From NCBI GenBank assembly GCA_946499275.1, contig CAMMRL010000007.1:1-64000 (forward strand): a stretch of 64,000 nt of DNA, read 5' to 3'. A program made the position numbers and the translations under genes. The first letter of the stretch is position 1; each line of letters opens with the position of its first letter. Positions 41,904 through 50,659 of this stretch are shown piece after piece. The stretch is from an uncultured Clostridia bacterium. Lineage in GTDB: Bacteria > Bacillota > Clostridia > Oscillospirales > Acutalibacteraceae. The notes below the pieces were generated by a model. That model was not told the origin of the DNA and searched no databases. It was given only the letters and a program-made list of their open reading frames with translations.

Positions 41904-43010
41904 ATGCAGTATAGAAAATTTGGAAAAACCGGGGAAACGGTATCGGTATTAGGGTTCGGCGCCATGCGTTTCCCTTATATTGATGGAAAGGTGGACGAGA
42001 CAGAAGCGATCGCCATGATGCGCCATGCCATGGATGAAGGGCTTACCTACATCGACACCGCGTATTTCTACCACGATGGGGAAAGCGAAAAAATCGTGGG
42101 CAAGGCCATTAAGAACGGCTACCGCGAAAAGGTACATATCGCTACCAAGCTGCCTCTATGTTTTGTGGAAAAGGAAGAGGACTTTGAAAAATTCCTCTCC
42201 ACCCAACTGGAGCGGTTGGAGATTGAGACGATCGACTTTTATCTCATGCACGCCCTCGACCGGAAAGAATGGGAGAAGGCCAAGCAGCTGAGACTGCCGG
42301 AAAAGATGGAACAGGCCAAGAAGGATGGACGGATCCGGCACATCGGCTTCTCTTTCCACGACGATTACGAAATCTTCCAGCAGATCCTGGACGAATACGA
42401 CGGTTGGGAATTCTGCCAAATCCAGCTTAATTACATCGGGCTGGACTACCAGGCGGGGATCCGCGGGCTGGAATACGCCGCGTCCAAGGGGCTCGGCGTG
42501 GTGATTATGGAACCGCTGCTGGGGGGAAAGCTCGCCGTGCCGCCTCGCGGCGTACAGGCGGCGCTCAGCCCGGAAAAAACGCCGGTGGAATGGGCATTGG
42601 ATTTCTTGTGGAACCGCCCGGAGGTCACCCTTCTGCTCAGCGGGATGAGCACCATGCAGCAGGCGCAGGACAACCTGGCCTACGCCGACCGGGCCCGGGC
42701 CGGGATGCTCAGCGCCGCGGACTTGGCGATGCTGGCCGAAGCCAAAAAAGTGTACGATACCACAGCGCTGGTGCCCTGTACCAAATGCCGGTACTGCATG
42801 CCCTGCCCCTTCGGGGTGGAAATCCCCCGGGTGTTTGAAGGGTATAACATGACCGTTTCCCAGGGCAAGGACGCCGCTAAGGCGTTCTACGAGCAAATTG
42901 AGGGCAAAGCGGACAAATGCCGCGCCTGCCGTAAATGCGAAAAAATGTGCCCGCAGCACATCGAAATCAGCGCCATGATGGCCGAAGCGAAAGCCGCTTT
43001 CGCGGAATAA
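41904..43010 (+). CDS. Aldo/keto reductase with C-terminal ferredoxin domain
   Basis: NADPH-type oxidoreductase barrel fused to two 4Fe-4S motifs (368 aa), a form common in anaerobes. Barrel: YRKFGKTGETVSVLGFGAMR, DTAYFYHDGESEKIVGKAI (catalytic Asp/Tyr), ATKLP (Lys), HALD (His), IGFSFHD. The C-terminal part holds CTKCRYCMPCPFGVEIP (about 290) and CRACRKCEKMCPQHIEI (about 335). The clusters suggest electrons pass to or from ferredoxin. Substrate unknown. RBS AAAGGA. Confidence 0.92.
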   Translation: MQYRKFGKTGETVSVLGFGAMRFPYIDGKVDETEAIAMMRHAMDEGLTYIDTAYFYHDGESEKIVGKAIKNGYREKVHIATKLPLCFVEKEEDFEKFLSTQLERLEIETIDFYLMHALDRKEWEKAKQLRLPEKMEQAKKDGRIRHIGFSFHDDYEIFQQILDEYDGWEFCQIQLNYIGLDYQAGIRGLEYAASKGLGVVIMEPLLGGKLAVPPRGVQAALSPEKTPVEWALDFLWNRPEVTLLLSGMSTMQQAQDNLAYADRARAGMLSAADLAMLAEAKKVYDTTALVPCTKCRYCMPCPFGVEIPRVFEGYNMTVSQGKDAAKAFYEQIEGKADKCRACRKCEKMCPQHIEISAMMAEAKAAFAE

Positions 43011-43087
43011 AAAGGCCGTTTCTACAGAATACACCACGCTATCATTCTTTGAAGATATTTAAAAATAGAAGATAAAGGAATCGAACT

Positions 43088-43660
43088 ATGACACAACAAC
43101 GTACTCATTTTTATGAAATCAATCTCCGCCAGGTGATATGCGCGGGGATGCTGCTCGCCATCGGCGTGGTACTGCCGCAGCTCTTCCACGCTATCGGAGG
43201 CCCGGCGATGGGGAAGGTTTTCCTGCCCCTTCATATCGCGGTGCTGATGGGCGGGCTGCTGCTTGGCCCCATGCTCGGTGCCCTAGTCGGCCTGTTGCTG
43301 CCGATCGCTAGCTTCCTGGTCAGCGGGATGCCCGCGCCCCCCACCCTGTTTTTCATGCTGTTTGAGCTTACGGCTTACGGCTTATTCACCGGCCTGTTTT
43401 ACAAAAAGCTTCCGCTTTATCCCAGCCTGATCCTGGCAATGTTGGCCGGCCGTTTGGTGAACGCGCTGGCCTTACTGGCCGGCGTCGGGCTGCTCGGTGT
43501 ACCCTATCCAGGTATCAGCGGTTCCCTGTTACCCGCCGTGTTCGGGACAGTCGCCGGCGCAACCGTCACCGGGATTCCGGGCATTGTCGTCCAGTTGACG
43601 GTCATCCCCCTGCTGGTGATGGCGCTGAAGAGAAGCGGGGTGCTGTATGGACGTGGTTAA
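43088..43660 (+). CDS. ECF transporter S component
   Basis: Small membrane protein (190 aa, six hydrophobic segments) that looks like a substrate-binding S component of an energy-coupling-factor vitamin transporter. Hallmarks: basic N-terminus, GVVLPQLFHAIGGPAMGKVF, LPLHIAVLMGGLLLGP and PTLFFMLFELTAYG. The vitamin cannot be told from sequence. The shared EcfA/EcfT genes are not in the window, as is usual for group II ECF systems. It overlaps the next gene by 14 bases. Confidence 0.8.
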   Translation: MTQQRTHFYEINLRQVICAGMLLAIGVVLPQLFHAIGGPAMGKVFLPLHIAVLMGGLLLGPMLGALVGLLLPIASFLVSGMPAPPTLFFMLFELTAYGLFTGLFYKKLPLYPSLILAMLAGRLVNALALLAGVGLLGVPYPGISGSLLPAVFGTVAGATVTGIPGIVVQLTVIPLLVMALKRSGVLYGRG

Positions 43661-44075
43661 CCGCCCGCAGGATCCGAAGGCGCTGTTTGAACGTCTGGAA
43701 GCCGAAGGGCTCACCTGCCTGGTTTCCCGAGACGGTGAATGGTACCGATCCAGGGAACATGGCATCCGCCCACTGATGACCTGGCTAAGGGAAGATCCGG
43801 TATTCTGCCGGGGCGGCATGGCGGCCGACCGAGTGATCGGCAAGGCGGCGGCGATGCTGTTCGTATATGGCGGCATCCGCGAGGTGTATGCAGGTGTCAT
43901 CAGTGAATTGGCGCTGGCGGTCTTCGAAAAAGCGGGGATCGCTGTGGAATATGGGCGGCTCGTCCCCCATATCATCAACCGGGACCACACCGGTTACTGC
44001 CCCATGGAAACCCTGGTTGCCGATCTGGACGATCCCGCCGAAGCGTATGCCCGGCTGGACGAAAAGGTGCATTAA
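43647..44075 (+). CDS. DUF1893 protein (deaminase-like fold)
   Basis: Cytoplasmic protein of 142 aa matching DUF1893, a family with cytidine-deaminase-like fold but no proven activity. Conserved blocks: RSREHGIRPLMTWLRE, GGMAADRVIGKAAAMLFVYG, REVYAGVISELALAVFEKAG and VPHIINRDHTGYCPMETLV. The ATG lies within the end of the S-component gene, so translation is coupled; the pair may handle one small molecule. Confidence 0.85.
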   Translation: MDVVNRPQDPKALFERLEAEGLTCLVSRDGEWYRSREHGIRPLMTWLREDPVFCRGGMAADRVIGKAAAMLFVYGGIREVYAGVISELALAVFEKAGIAVEYGRLVPHIINRDHTGYCPMETLVADLDDPAEAYARLDEKVH

Positions 44076-44189
44076 ACGCCTTTCCCTCGGTTCCATCCGG
44101 CCGTCTTTCTTTCCGGCTTTCGGCGTATGCGGTATCTTCGCTTGCCCTTTTACCGATTCAAAAAGTTTCGCGAGGAGACGTGAACCTCT

Positions 44190-44588
44190 ATGAAAAAAGT
44201 ATTGGTGGTTTTAGGGATACTCAGTATCGGCGGGGGAATTGTCGGCTTTTTCTCCGGGCTTTCCGTCAGCCCGCTATCTTCGGTTTTCAGCGCCCTGATC
44301 GGTATCCTCGGTTCCGTTCCCTTTTTTGCCCTGATCGGTGCCATGGAGGATATCGAACGTCTAAAAGAACAGGTGGAAACGCTGCAAGGAAAGCTGAACC
44401 GTCTGCTCTCATTACAGGCCCCATCACCGGATTCGGCGGAACCAGCGGCTTTTGTTCCGCCGATGGAAACCGCGCGCCAAGTGTGGGAATGCGTCAAATG
44501 CGGCACAGTGAACAAGGCCGGGACTGCCGCCTGTTCCCACTGCGGCGCACAGTATTCCTCCTGGGTCAACCCGACGGATAAAAACTAA
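44190..44588 (+). CDS. Membrane protein with C-terminal zinc ribbon
   Basis: Protein of 132 aa: two membrane segments (about 4-24 and 28-50), a short coiled coil (MEDIERLKEQVETLQGKLNR), a linker and a zinc ribbon CVKCGTVNKAGTAACSHCG. Function unknown. RBS GAGGAG lies 14 bases before the ATG. A clear terminator follows. Confidence 0.75.
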   Translation: MKKVLVVLGILSIGGGIVGFFSGLSVSPLSSVFSALIGILGSVPFFALIGAMEDIERLKEQVETLQGKLNRLLSLQAPSPDSAEPAAFVPPMETARQVWECVKCGTVNKAGTAACSHCGAQYSSWVNPTDKN

Positions 44589-44592
44589 ACAG

Positions 44593-44670
44593 GAACCCGC
44601 CGGTAGTACCGGCGGGTTCTCTGAAAAGATGTGAATGAGGGGGTTTTCACAAAAGTGAAAACGCCCTCTT
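44593..44670. terminator. Two hairpins between convergent genes
   Basis: GAACCCGCCGG / CCGGCGGGTTC (44593-44619) ends the zinc-ribbon gene. GAGGGGGTTTTCAC / GTGAAAACGCCCTC (44637-44670, loop AAAA) faces the second feoB. T runs are poor in both. Confidence 0.6.
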
Positions 44671-44719
44671 GCTTTTCTATCCTTTTATTCTTCTTATTCT
44701 TCATCCGGCAAGGCGGCCG

Positions 44720-46891
44720 CTATCCAAACCGCCCAATCAAGGTCACCGCCAATGTGCCGAACTGGTACACGATAAAGGACACCACCCAAGCCACGCCGGT
44801 CTGCATCGCCACCGTGCCGATAGCCCATTTGGTGGAATTCATCTCCCGCCGGATGGCGGAAAATGCCGCCACACAGGGCATGTACAGCAGCACAAACACC
44901 AGGAAGGACAGCGCCGATACCGGCGTAAACACGCCCTGCAGCGCCGCGGCCATCGCTGCGTCGGTAGAGGTGTTGTACAGGATGCTCAGGGTGCCGACCA
45001 CCGCCTCCTTGGCGACAAAGCCGGACAGCAGCGCCACCGATGCCTGCCAGAAGCCAAAGCCCAGCGGCACAAACAGCGGGGCGATTACCCGCCCAATCGA
45101 CGCTAGGATGCTCCGCCCGCTCTCTTCCGGGGCCAGCATGATTAGGTGAAAATCGAACGACCGGAGGAACCAGATGACGATCGACGCCGCAAGCAGGATG
45201 GTTCCCGCCCGCACCGCGAAATCCTTCACCCGTTCGTACATATGCATCCACAGGGTTTTCAGCGTGGGCAGGCGGTAGGGCGGCAGTTCCATCACAAAGG
45301 GGGCGTGCCCGCCTTTGAGCACCGTTTTGCGCAGCACCATCGCCACCAGGATCGCCACCACTACGCCGGTCAGGTAAATCCCGCAGACCACCAGCCCCCG
45401 GTGGTTCGGGAAGAACGCGGCGATGAACAGGGCGTACACCGGCATTTTCGCGCTGCAGGACATGAACGGAGTCAGCATGATGGTCATCCGCCGGTCCCGT
45501 TCGTTTTCCAGCGTGCGGGCGGCCATCACGCCCGGCACCGAACAGCCGAAGCCCATCAGCATCGGCACAAACGAGCGGCCGGAAAGCCCTGTTTTATGTA
45601 ACAGCTTATCCATGATAAAAGCGGCCCGCGCCATATATCCACTGTCCTCCAGCACCGACAGGAACAGGAAGAGCAGCAGGATCTGTGGAAAAAAGGAAAC
45701 GATCGACCCTACCCCCGCAATCACGCCGTCGCAGACCAGGCTGACCGCCCAGGGGGACGCGCCCGCGCCCTCCAACGCTTTCTGCACCCAAGGGGAAAAA
45801 CGGCCGGAGATCAAGGCGTCCAGCCCGTCGGTCATCCAGGTGCCGAGCGGCCCGAACGTGATGAAAAACACCAGCGCCATCACCCCGATAAACAGCGGCA
45901 GGGCAAAAATCCGATGGGTCGCGATCCGGTCGATCCGGTCGGAAACCGTCAGTTCCCCGGGATCCTTCCGACGGGTCACGCACTGGGAGCATATTTTGCA
46001 GATAAATTTGTATTTCTGATCAGCGATAATCATATCCCGTTCACCGTACCGTTCTTCCAGCGAACGGATGATTTCGTCGATCAGGTGCGCTTCCCCATCG
46101 GTCAGTTCCAGCGATTCGATGGTCGGCGCGTCGTCGTCGATGATTTTCACCGCCGACCAGCGTAGCGCCATCCCTTTTTTCATACATTTCGGTTCAATAA
46201 TGTCCTCAATGCGCAGAATCGCTTCCATCACTGCGGGGGAATACAGCTCGTCGATCACATAAGAAGAGCGATATTCCTGGGGGTGATGTTCCCGGCGGTC
46301 ATGGAGCTGATGGCGGATATACGGGTTGTCCCCATACTGCTCATCCACCTTTTGGGCAAGGCGGTGCTCGTCAAAGGGAGCCGGCTCCTCATCCCGGTGC
46401 TCCGTCCCGTCGTGGTGTGCCCGCTCAACCAGCTCCTTGATCCCTTTTCCCCGGCTGGCGGCGATCGGCACCACCGGCAGGCCGAGCAGGTGTTCCAGCA
46501 TCTGCACGTCGATTTCCAGCCCCCGGCTTTTCAGCATGTCCATCATATTCAGCGCTACGACCAGCGGACGGCCCAGTTCCGCAAGCTGCAACGTTAGGTA
46601 TAAATTCCGTTCGAGGTTGGTGGCATCCACCACGTCCAAAATCACGTCGGGTTTCTCCCCGATCACAAAATTCCGGGTAACCAGCTCTTCGGCGGAGTAA
46701 GGGGAAAGGGAATAGATTCCCGGCAGATCCACCACCGTTACGTCCTGGCCGTGGGTTTTCAGCCGGCCTTCCTTTTTTTCTACGGTTACGCCCGGCCAGT
46801 TTCCCACATATTGATTCGAACCGGTCAGTTCATTAAATAAGGTGGTTTTTCCGCAGTTCGGATTCCCTGCGAGAGCATAGGTATGCCCCAC
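44720..46891 (-). CDS. feoB: Ferrous iron transporter FeoB (second copy)
   Basis: Second GTP-driven Fe(II)-type transporter (about 723 aa). I use GTG 46891 (AAAGGA nine bases upstream); an ATG three codons earlier abuts the ribosome site. G domain: GNPNCGKTTLFNEL (Cys where the first copy has Ser), DLPGIYSLSP, NMMD. His/Glu/Asp-rich insertion after the G domain (about 175-230; HHDGTEHRDEEP, HQLHDRREHHPQEYR), possibly metal-binding, absent from the first copy. Membrane part with GFGCSVPGVMAART and SCSAKMPVYA. Pairs with the feoA just upstream. No GTTAG-N6-CTAAC box precedes this pair. Confidence 0.95.
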   Translation of the reverse strand: MGHTYALAGNPNCGKTTLFNELTGSNQYVGNWPGVTVEKKEGRLKTHGQDVTVVDLPGIYSLSPYSAEELVTRNFVIGEKPDVILDVVDATNLERNLYLTLQLAELGRPLVVALNMMDMLKSRGLEIDVQMLEHLLGLPVVPIAASRGKGIKELVERAHHDGTEHRDEEPAPFDEHRLAQKVDEQYGDNPYIRHQLHDRREHHPQEYRSSYVIDELYSPAVMEAILRIEDIIEPKCMKKGMALRWSAVKIIDDDAPTIESLELTDGEAHLIDEIIRSLEERYGERDMIIADQKYKFICKICSQCVTRRKDPGELTVSDRIDRIATHRIFALPLFIGVMALVFFITFGPLGTWMTDGLDALISGRFSPWVQKALEGAGASPWAVSLVCDGVIAGVGSIVSFFPQILLLFLFLSVLEDSGYMARAAFIMDKLLHKTGLSGRSFVPMLMGFGCSVPGVMAARTLENERDRRMTIMLTPFMSCSAKMPVYALFIAAFFPNHRGLVVCGIYLTGVVVAILVAMVLRKTVLKGGHAPFVMELPPYRLPTLKTLWMHMYERVKDFAVRAGTILLAASIVIWFLRSFDFHLIMLAPEESGRSILASIGRVIAPLFVPLGFGFWQASVALLSGFVAKEAVVGTLSILYNTSTDAAMAAALQGVFTPVSALSFLVFVLLYMPCVAAFSAIRREMNSTKWAIGTVAMQTGVAWVVSFIVYQFGTLAVTLIGRFG

Positions 46892-46965
46892 CGTAACCAT
46901 TCCTTTCCAAAGCCCGCGTCGGGGTTCGATTTCCTCTCAGATGAAGGCTTCTCTGTACATTCCTT

Positions 46966-47295
46966 TTACCGGCCGCGCCGCCCTTCACGGCGGCGGAACG
47001 GAGAAGGCTTTTCTTTCTCGGGCCGGAGCACCGGGCGGCTGTCGTTCGGCGGAAACCCTTCCGCTTCTTCGCTGATGATCGTGATCTCCTTCGCTTCGGA
47101 CCGGCGGATGCTCAGTTCGTATCCGCGGACGTTAATTTCCAGCGGATCGCCCATCGGCGCCGCTTTGCGCAGGATAACCACAGCGCCTGGGGTAATCCCC
47201 ATATCGATAATCCGGCGGCGGAGCGCGCCGGAGCATCCCAGCCCAGCGACAATCGCCCGTTCCCCGATTTTCATATCGTTGACCGTCCTACTCAT
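46966..47295 (-). CDS. feoA: FeoA-domain protein with basic tail
   Basis: FeoA partner (109 aa) of the second FeoB. ATG 47295 follows AGAGGA at six bases; longer readings lack a site. FeoA core: MKIGERAIVAGLGCSGALRR, IIDMGITPGAVVI, APMGDPLEI and RGYELSIRRSEAKEI. After residue about 85 a charged tail (RPEKEKPSPFRRREGRRGR) extends the protein by about 30 residues beyond the usual FeoA; this tail could bind nucleic acid, membrane or the His-rich insert of FeoB. Confidence 0.93.
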   Translation of the reverse strand: MSRTVNDMKIGERAIVAGLGCSGALRRRIIDMGITPGAVVILRKAAPMGDPLEINVRGYELSIRRSEAKEITIISEEAEGFPPNDSRPVLRPEKEKPSPFRRREGRRGR

Positions 47296-47437
47296 GGTCG
47301 TCCTCTTTTCCATAATGTTTGCGACTTTTTCAATAATTTTTTGGTGCTGTACCCGCGCCATATGGCCGATTTCGTTACGTTTCTCTACAACTTTTTAGTT
47401 TACCATCCGGCTATCCCTGTGTCAAGGCAAAGGCGGG

Positions 47438-47953
47438 TTATCCGCCCATCAGCAGACGGACTGCAAGAGCGGACAGCACGATCCCGCACACATCCCCGCC
47501 GGCCGCCGCCGCCAGCGTATGCCGGGTACGCTTGATCCCCACCGCGCCATAATACACCGCCATTGTATAAAAGGTGGTTTCCGTCGAGGACTGCAACACG
47601 CTTGCCACCCGTCCGACCAGCGTATCCACTCCGTAATTGGCGTATACATTCTCCAGCATCGCTAGGGATCCGCTGCCCGAAACCGGCCGCAGTAGGGCCA
47701 GGGGAACGACCTCCGGCGGAAAACCCAGCTTCTGTGCCAGCGGCGCCACGGCGGCGGTCAGCAACTCCATCGCGCCGGACGCGCGAAGCATGGATACCGC
47801 CGTCAGCAGAGCGACCAGCGACGGCAACACCTTCACGCAGGCGCGAAGGCCATCGGCCGCCCCGGTAGTAAATTCGTCGAACACCGGTACCTTTTTCACA
47901 ATGCCGGTTATCAATACCGCCGCCACAAAAATCGGCACCGCCCACAGTGCCAC
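47438..47953 (-). CDS. spmB: Spore maturation protein B
   Basis: Membrane protein (about 171 aa) needed with SpmA for spore core dehydration in Bacillus and Clostridium. Nucleoside-recognition-like blocks VLPSLVALLTAVSMLRASGA, LLRPVSGSGSLAMLENVY and SSTETTFYTMAVYYGAVG are clear. The start is uncertain: GTG 47953 lacks a ribosome site, and the family-like LEISKIVALWAVP reading continues upstream to a possible ATT or CTG start behind AAAGGATGG near 47980. Follows spmA on the same strand. Confidence 0.92.
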   Translation of the reverse strand: MALWAVPIFVAAVLITGIVKKVPVFDEFTTGAADGLRACVKVLPSLVALLTAVSMLRASGAMELLTAAVAPLAQKLGFPPEVVPLALLRPVSGSGSLAMLENVYANYGVDTLVGRVASVLQSSTETTFYTMAVYYGAVGIKRTRHTLAAAAGGDVCGIVLSALAVRLLMGG

Positions 47954-48009
47954 GATTTTTGAAATTTCCAGGGGAATCCCATCCTTTCACCATTGATCCT
48001 GCCGCTACG

Positions 48010-48660
48010 TCATGCTGCCCGCTTTTTCTTTCTTCCGGCGTCCCCCGGGCCGGCTTTTTTCTCATTGCCGCATTGATGAGACCGAGCGACCCCGCTACCC
48101 AGGATTTTCGCCAGTGTTACCGCCACAATAGCGGATGCGAAAGAGGTCAACCACACGGCGGGCAGGATATCCAGCGGCGCGGCCGCGCCGTATTGCAGCC
48201 GCAGCGTCGCCACCGTAGTCGGGATAAGCTGGATGGAAGCGGTATTCAGCACCACAAAAACCACCATATGGTTGGAGGCGGTTCCCGGTTGCGGGTTTTC
48301 CTTTTCCAACTCCGCCATCGCTTTCAGCCCAAGCGGTGTGGCGGCGTTACCCAGCCCGAGCAAGTTTGCCGCCATATTCATCAGCATAGCCCGGCAGGCG
48401 GGCCCGGCTGGATCCAGCTTTGGAAACAGGACCCTCATCACCGGCGCCATCCCCTTGGCCAGCAGGGAGGTCAGCCCCCCTTTTTCCGCAATCCGCATCA
48501 GTCCTCCCCATAGGCACATCGCTCCCCCCAAAGTCAAAGCGAGCTTGATCGCTTCGCCCCCTCCGGCAAGCAGGGCGTTGGTGACCGGCTCCAACCGTCC
48601 GGTGAATGCGCCGGCGGCAAGGGACAGAAGCATGATCCCCACCCACAGTATATTCAGCAT
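48010..48660 (-). CDS. spmA: Spore maturation protein A
   Basis: Membrane partner of SpmB (216 aa). Typical blocks: MLNILWVGIMLLSLAAGAFT, GGAMCLWGGLMRIAEKGGLT, NMAANLLGLGNAATPLGLKA and SNHMVVFVVLNTASIQLIPT. C-terminal Lys/Arg tail (GNEKKAGPGDAGRKKKRAA) is longer than usual. The pair identifies the host as an endospore former. ATG 48660 is preceded by a GGCGGG-type site. Confidence 0.95.
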   Translation of the reverse strand: MLNILWVGIMLLSLAAGAFTGRLEPVTNALLAGGGEAIKLALTLGGAMCLWGGLMRIAEKGGLTSLLAKGMAPVMRVLFPKLDPAGPACRAMLMNMAANLLGLGNAATPLGLKAMAELEKENPQPGTASNHMVVFVVLNTASIQLIPTTVATLRLQYGAAAPLDILPAVWLTSFASAIVAVTLAKILGSGVARSHQCGNEKKAGPGDAGRKKKRAA

Positions 48661-48775
48661 CGGTACCCGCCTTCTCTCCTAATTTCCACACATAATCCGT
48701 TATTTTTTGCGTTTTTCTCATTCATCTCTATGAAAAAATAGGCGCATATATTCCCCAAAAACATGGTGCCACGCG

Positions 48776-48804
48776 TTGACAAAATGGGAATTAAATGGTA
48801 ACAT
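48776..48804 (+). promoter_or_regulatory. Promoter of the AbrB-type regulator gene
   Basis: TTGACA (48776-48781), 17 bases, TAACAT (48799-48804). Confidence 0.7.
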
Positions 48805-48867
48805 TCATATGGAATAGTTGGTTATTCGACAGCCCGCGTAGAAAACGGGCGGAAAAGGAGGAATTGC

Positions 48868-49113
48868 ATGAAGTACACAGGAATCGTGCGTAGAATTGAC
48901 GACTTAGGACGAATCGTCCTGCCGGTTGAACTTCGTCGCACCTTGGAACTCGAAACGGGAGACTCGCTGGAGATTTTTGTGGAGGATAATACGATTATCC
49001 TGAAAAAGTACCAGCCCGCCTGCATTTTCTGCGGGAATGTCCGCGATATCACGGTGTACAAAGACCGTAACGTATGCAGCACCTGCGCGAAGGATATCGC
49101 CAGCAAACTGTAG
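48868..49113 (+). CDS. abrB: AbrB/SpoVT-type transition-state regulator
   Basis: DNA-binding regulator of 81 aa. The swapped-hairpin domain is MKYTGIVRRIDDLGRIVLPV plus RTLELETGDSLEIFVEDNTI; the C-terminal part carries CIFCGNV...NVCSTCAKDI, a zinc ribbon seen in clostridial AbrB-like proteins. RBS AAAGGAGG at 7 bases is near perfect and suggests high expression. In related species such proteins delay sporulation and stationary-phase genes. Own promoter and terminator. Confidence 0.92.
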   Translation: MKYTGIVRRIDDLGRIVLPVELRRTLELETGDSLEIFVEDNTIILKKYQPACIFCGNVRDITVYKDRNVCSTCAKDIASKL

Positions 49114-49130
49114 ATTTCTCTCGTTAGCGT

Positions 49131-49179
49131 AAACGAAATCCCCCCATCCGGCAACACCGGATGGGGGGATTTCGTTTTT
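49131..49179 (+). terminator. Terminator after abrB
   Basis: 21-bp stem AAACGAAATCCCCCCATCCGG with its complement, loop CAACA, then T run. Very stable and usable on both strands. Confidence 0.92.
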
Positions 49180-49297
49180 CTCTTCCTCTCGCCCGCTTTT
49201 CCGCCTGCGTTTAACAAGAGCGGCGCGGTTCCGGTTCAACAAAAACAGCGGACGTTTCAAAAGCCCATCCGCCGCTTTCCACTAATCCCGATCCGCG

Positions 49298-50284
49298 TTA
49301 TATTCCGGAACGGGATTCCTTTTGTATTTTAGCCGGCTGCGCCTGGACGCGGTCTCGCCTTCTCCGAATTGGTGGGGTTCTATTTTCCCCTTTTTTCTGT
49401 CCGCGTTGTTGTTCCGGCGGTGCGTATCGGATAAAACGTAAAACCGCCGCGGCCCGCGTTGTCTGAAAAAGCGGCGCGGCATAAAAATAAGGGATGACCG
49501 CCAGGCTGGCGGCGAACCAGCCTGCAAACCCCAAATACAGCCAGATTGTCTCCCCTACCCGTGCGTGCATAATATGCCGGGCCTGCCGGAACAGCCCGCC
49601 TTCCTTTGGATCGGCAAGCAGATACTGTGCGGGAAGGTACCGGAGCATCAGCATTTCCAATACCACAAAACCGCCGAGCAGGGCCATCAACCCCAGGAGC
49701 GTACATAACAGCATGGTCATGTCTGCCAGAGGAGTGCGGCTGCCGCTGCGCCGGATAATTTCCCCATAACCGGCAATCAGCGCAGAGGGGGCATAACAGA
49801 GCATTCCCCAGCCCAGTCTCCGGACGAACAGACCCAGCCGCCAGCTCAGCGTCCGCCAATACCCGTGATGGAAAAAGAAAAAGATTAAGCAATACGAGGG
49901 CCTTTCCGGCGCAGGAACGTTCACGGACAATTCCCTGGTTTTGGCGATTTCGTCCAATTCCTCTTTTTCACCGTCCTCCGCCGTCCGCGGCGAAACCGGT
50001 GTTTCGGCCAACCGCCGGTAGTACAGCGCCTGCCCGGCAAGGATGGGGGACACCAGCAACCAGTCCAGCAGCAGCATTCCCAAAAGAACCGCCCCGTACA
50101 TCCAGCCACCCGACCACAACGTTTCGGCGTCAACCACCTTTTCCGCTCCCAGCCCCAGCAAACGGAGCAGCGCCATTTCACCGAGAAGCACAATAAGGCT
50201 GGACGAGATCCGGGTGCATTGTACAGCGTTGGCCGTCAACCAGCTGCCCTTCAGCCTTCTTCTCGCCCGCTGCGCCGGCCTCAT
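49298..50284 (-). CDS. Membrane protein of unknown function (DUF975-like)
   Basis: Integral membrane protein of 328 aa with about six hydrophobic segments. ATG 50284 is set by GGGAGGA at six bases. A basic N-terminus (RPAQRARRRLKGSW) resembles DUF975-type proteins; two helices, an acidic cytoplasmic loop (RTAEDGEKEELDEIAKTREL), then four helices and an Arg/Lys-rich tail. The assignment to DUF975 is weak. No functional motif seen. Confidence 0.6.
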   Translation of the reverse strand: MRPAQRARRRLKGSWLTANAVQCTRISSSLIVLLGEMALLRLLGLGAEKVVDAETLWSGGWMYGAVLLGMLLLDWLLVSPILAGQALYYRRLAETPVSPRTAEDGEKEELDEIAKTRELSVNVPAPERPSYCLIFFFFHHGYWRTLSWRLGLFVRRLGWGMLCYAPSALIAGYGEIIRRSGSRTPLADMTMLLCTLLGLMALLGGFVVLEMLMLRYLPAQYLLADPKEGGLFRQARHIMHARVGETIWLYLGFAGWFAASLAVIPYFYAAPLFQTTRAAAVLRFIRYAPPEQQRGQKKGENRTPPIRRRRDRVQAQPAKIQKESRSGI

Positions 50285-50428
50285 AGGCAATCCTCCCTTA
50301 TACCTTTACAATTCTGAAGATAGTATGCCCGCTGGTTTTCCTTTGATTCCGCTGGGGCTTATATTGATAACAGAAAATCAAATTTGTATTTTCGGACAAG
50401 TTTTTTGATCTTTTAGTCGAACTTTTTC

Positions 50429-50457
50429 TTGATTCTTCTTCCTGCCTGCGGTAAAAT
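50429..50457 (+). promoter_or_regulatory. glmS promoter
   Basis: TTGATT (50429-50434), 17 bases, TAAAAT (50452-50457). Confidence 0.7.
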
Positions 50458-50463
50458 ACAAAA

Positions 50464-50659
50464 AGGTAAGTAGCTGGACCCTCCGCGCCGTGCGTTTTGT
50501 GGGAAAAGCGGGTGCAGGATAGGGCATGCAGGGCGTGCCCTATCATCGATTGGGGGGAAAGCTGTAAACCGGTTTCGGGTTTTCGCCGGTATCCGGCGCT
50601 GCTTGTGGGAGCGGCGCCGGAACGCGAAAGCCGCGGCATGGAAAGGAGAATGGAAAACC
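50464..50659 (+). promoter_or_regulatory. Structured glmS leader
   Basis: About 195 bases of leader with two strong hairpins: GATAGGGCA / TGCCCTATC (50518-50544) and CCGGCGCTGC / GCGGCGCCGG (near 50593-50620), plus a GC-rich stretch up to the ribosome site. In other Firmicutes this place holds the glmS ribozyme; I cannot align its conserved core here. Confidence 0.45.

Noticed and set aside
50464-50659. glmS ribozyme
   Set aside because: Conserved core not found by eye; left as an unspecified structured leader.
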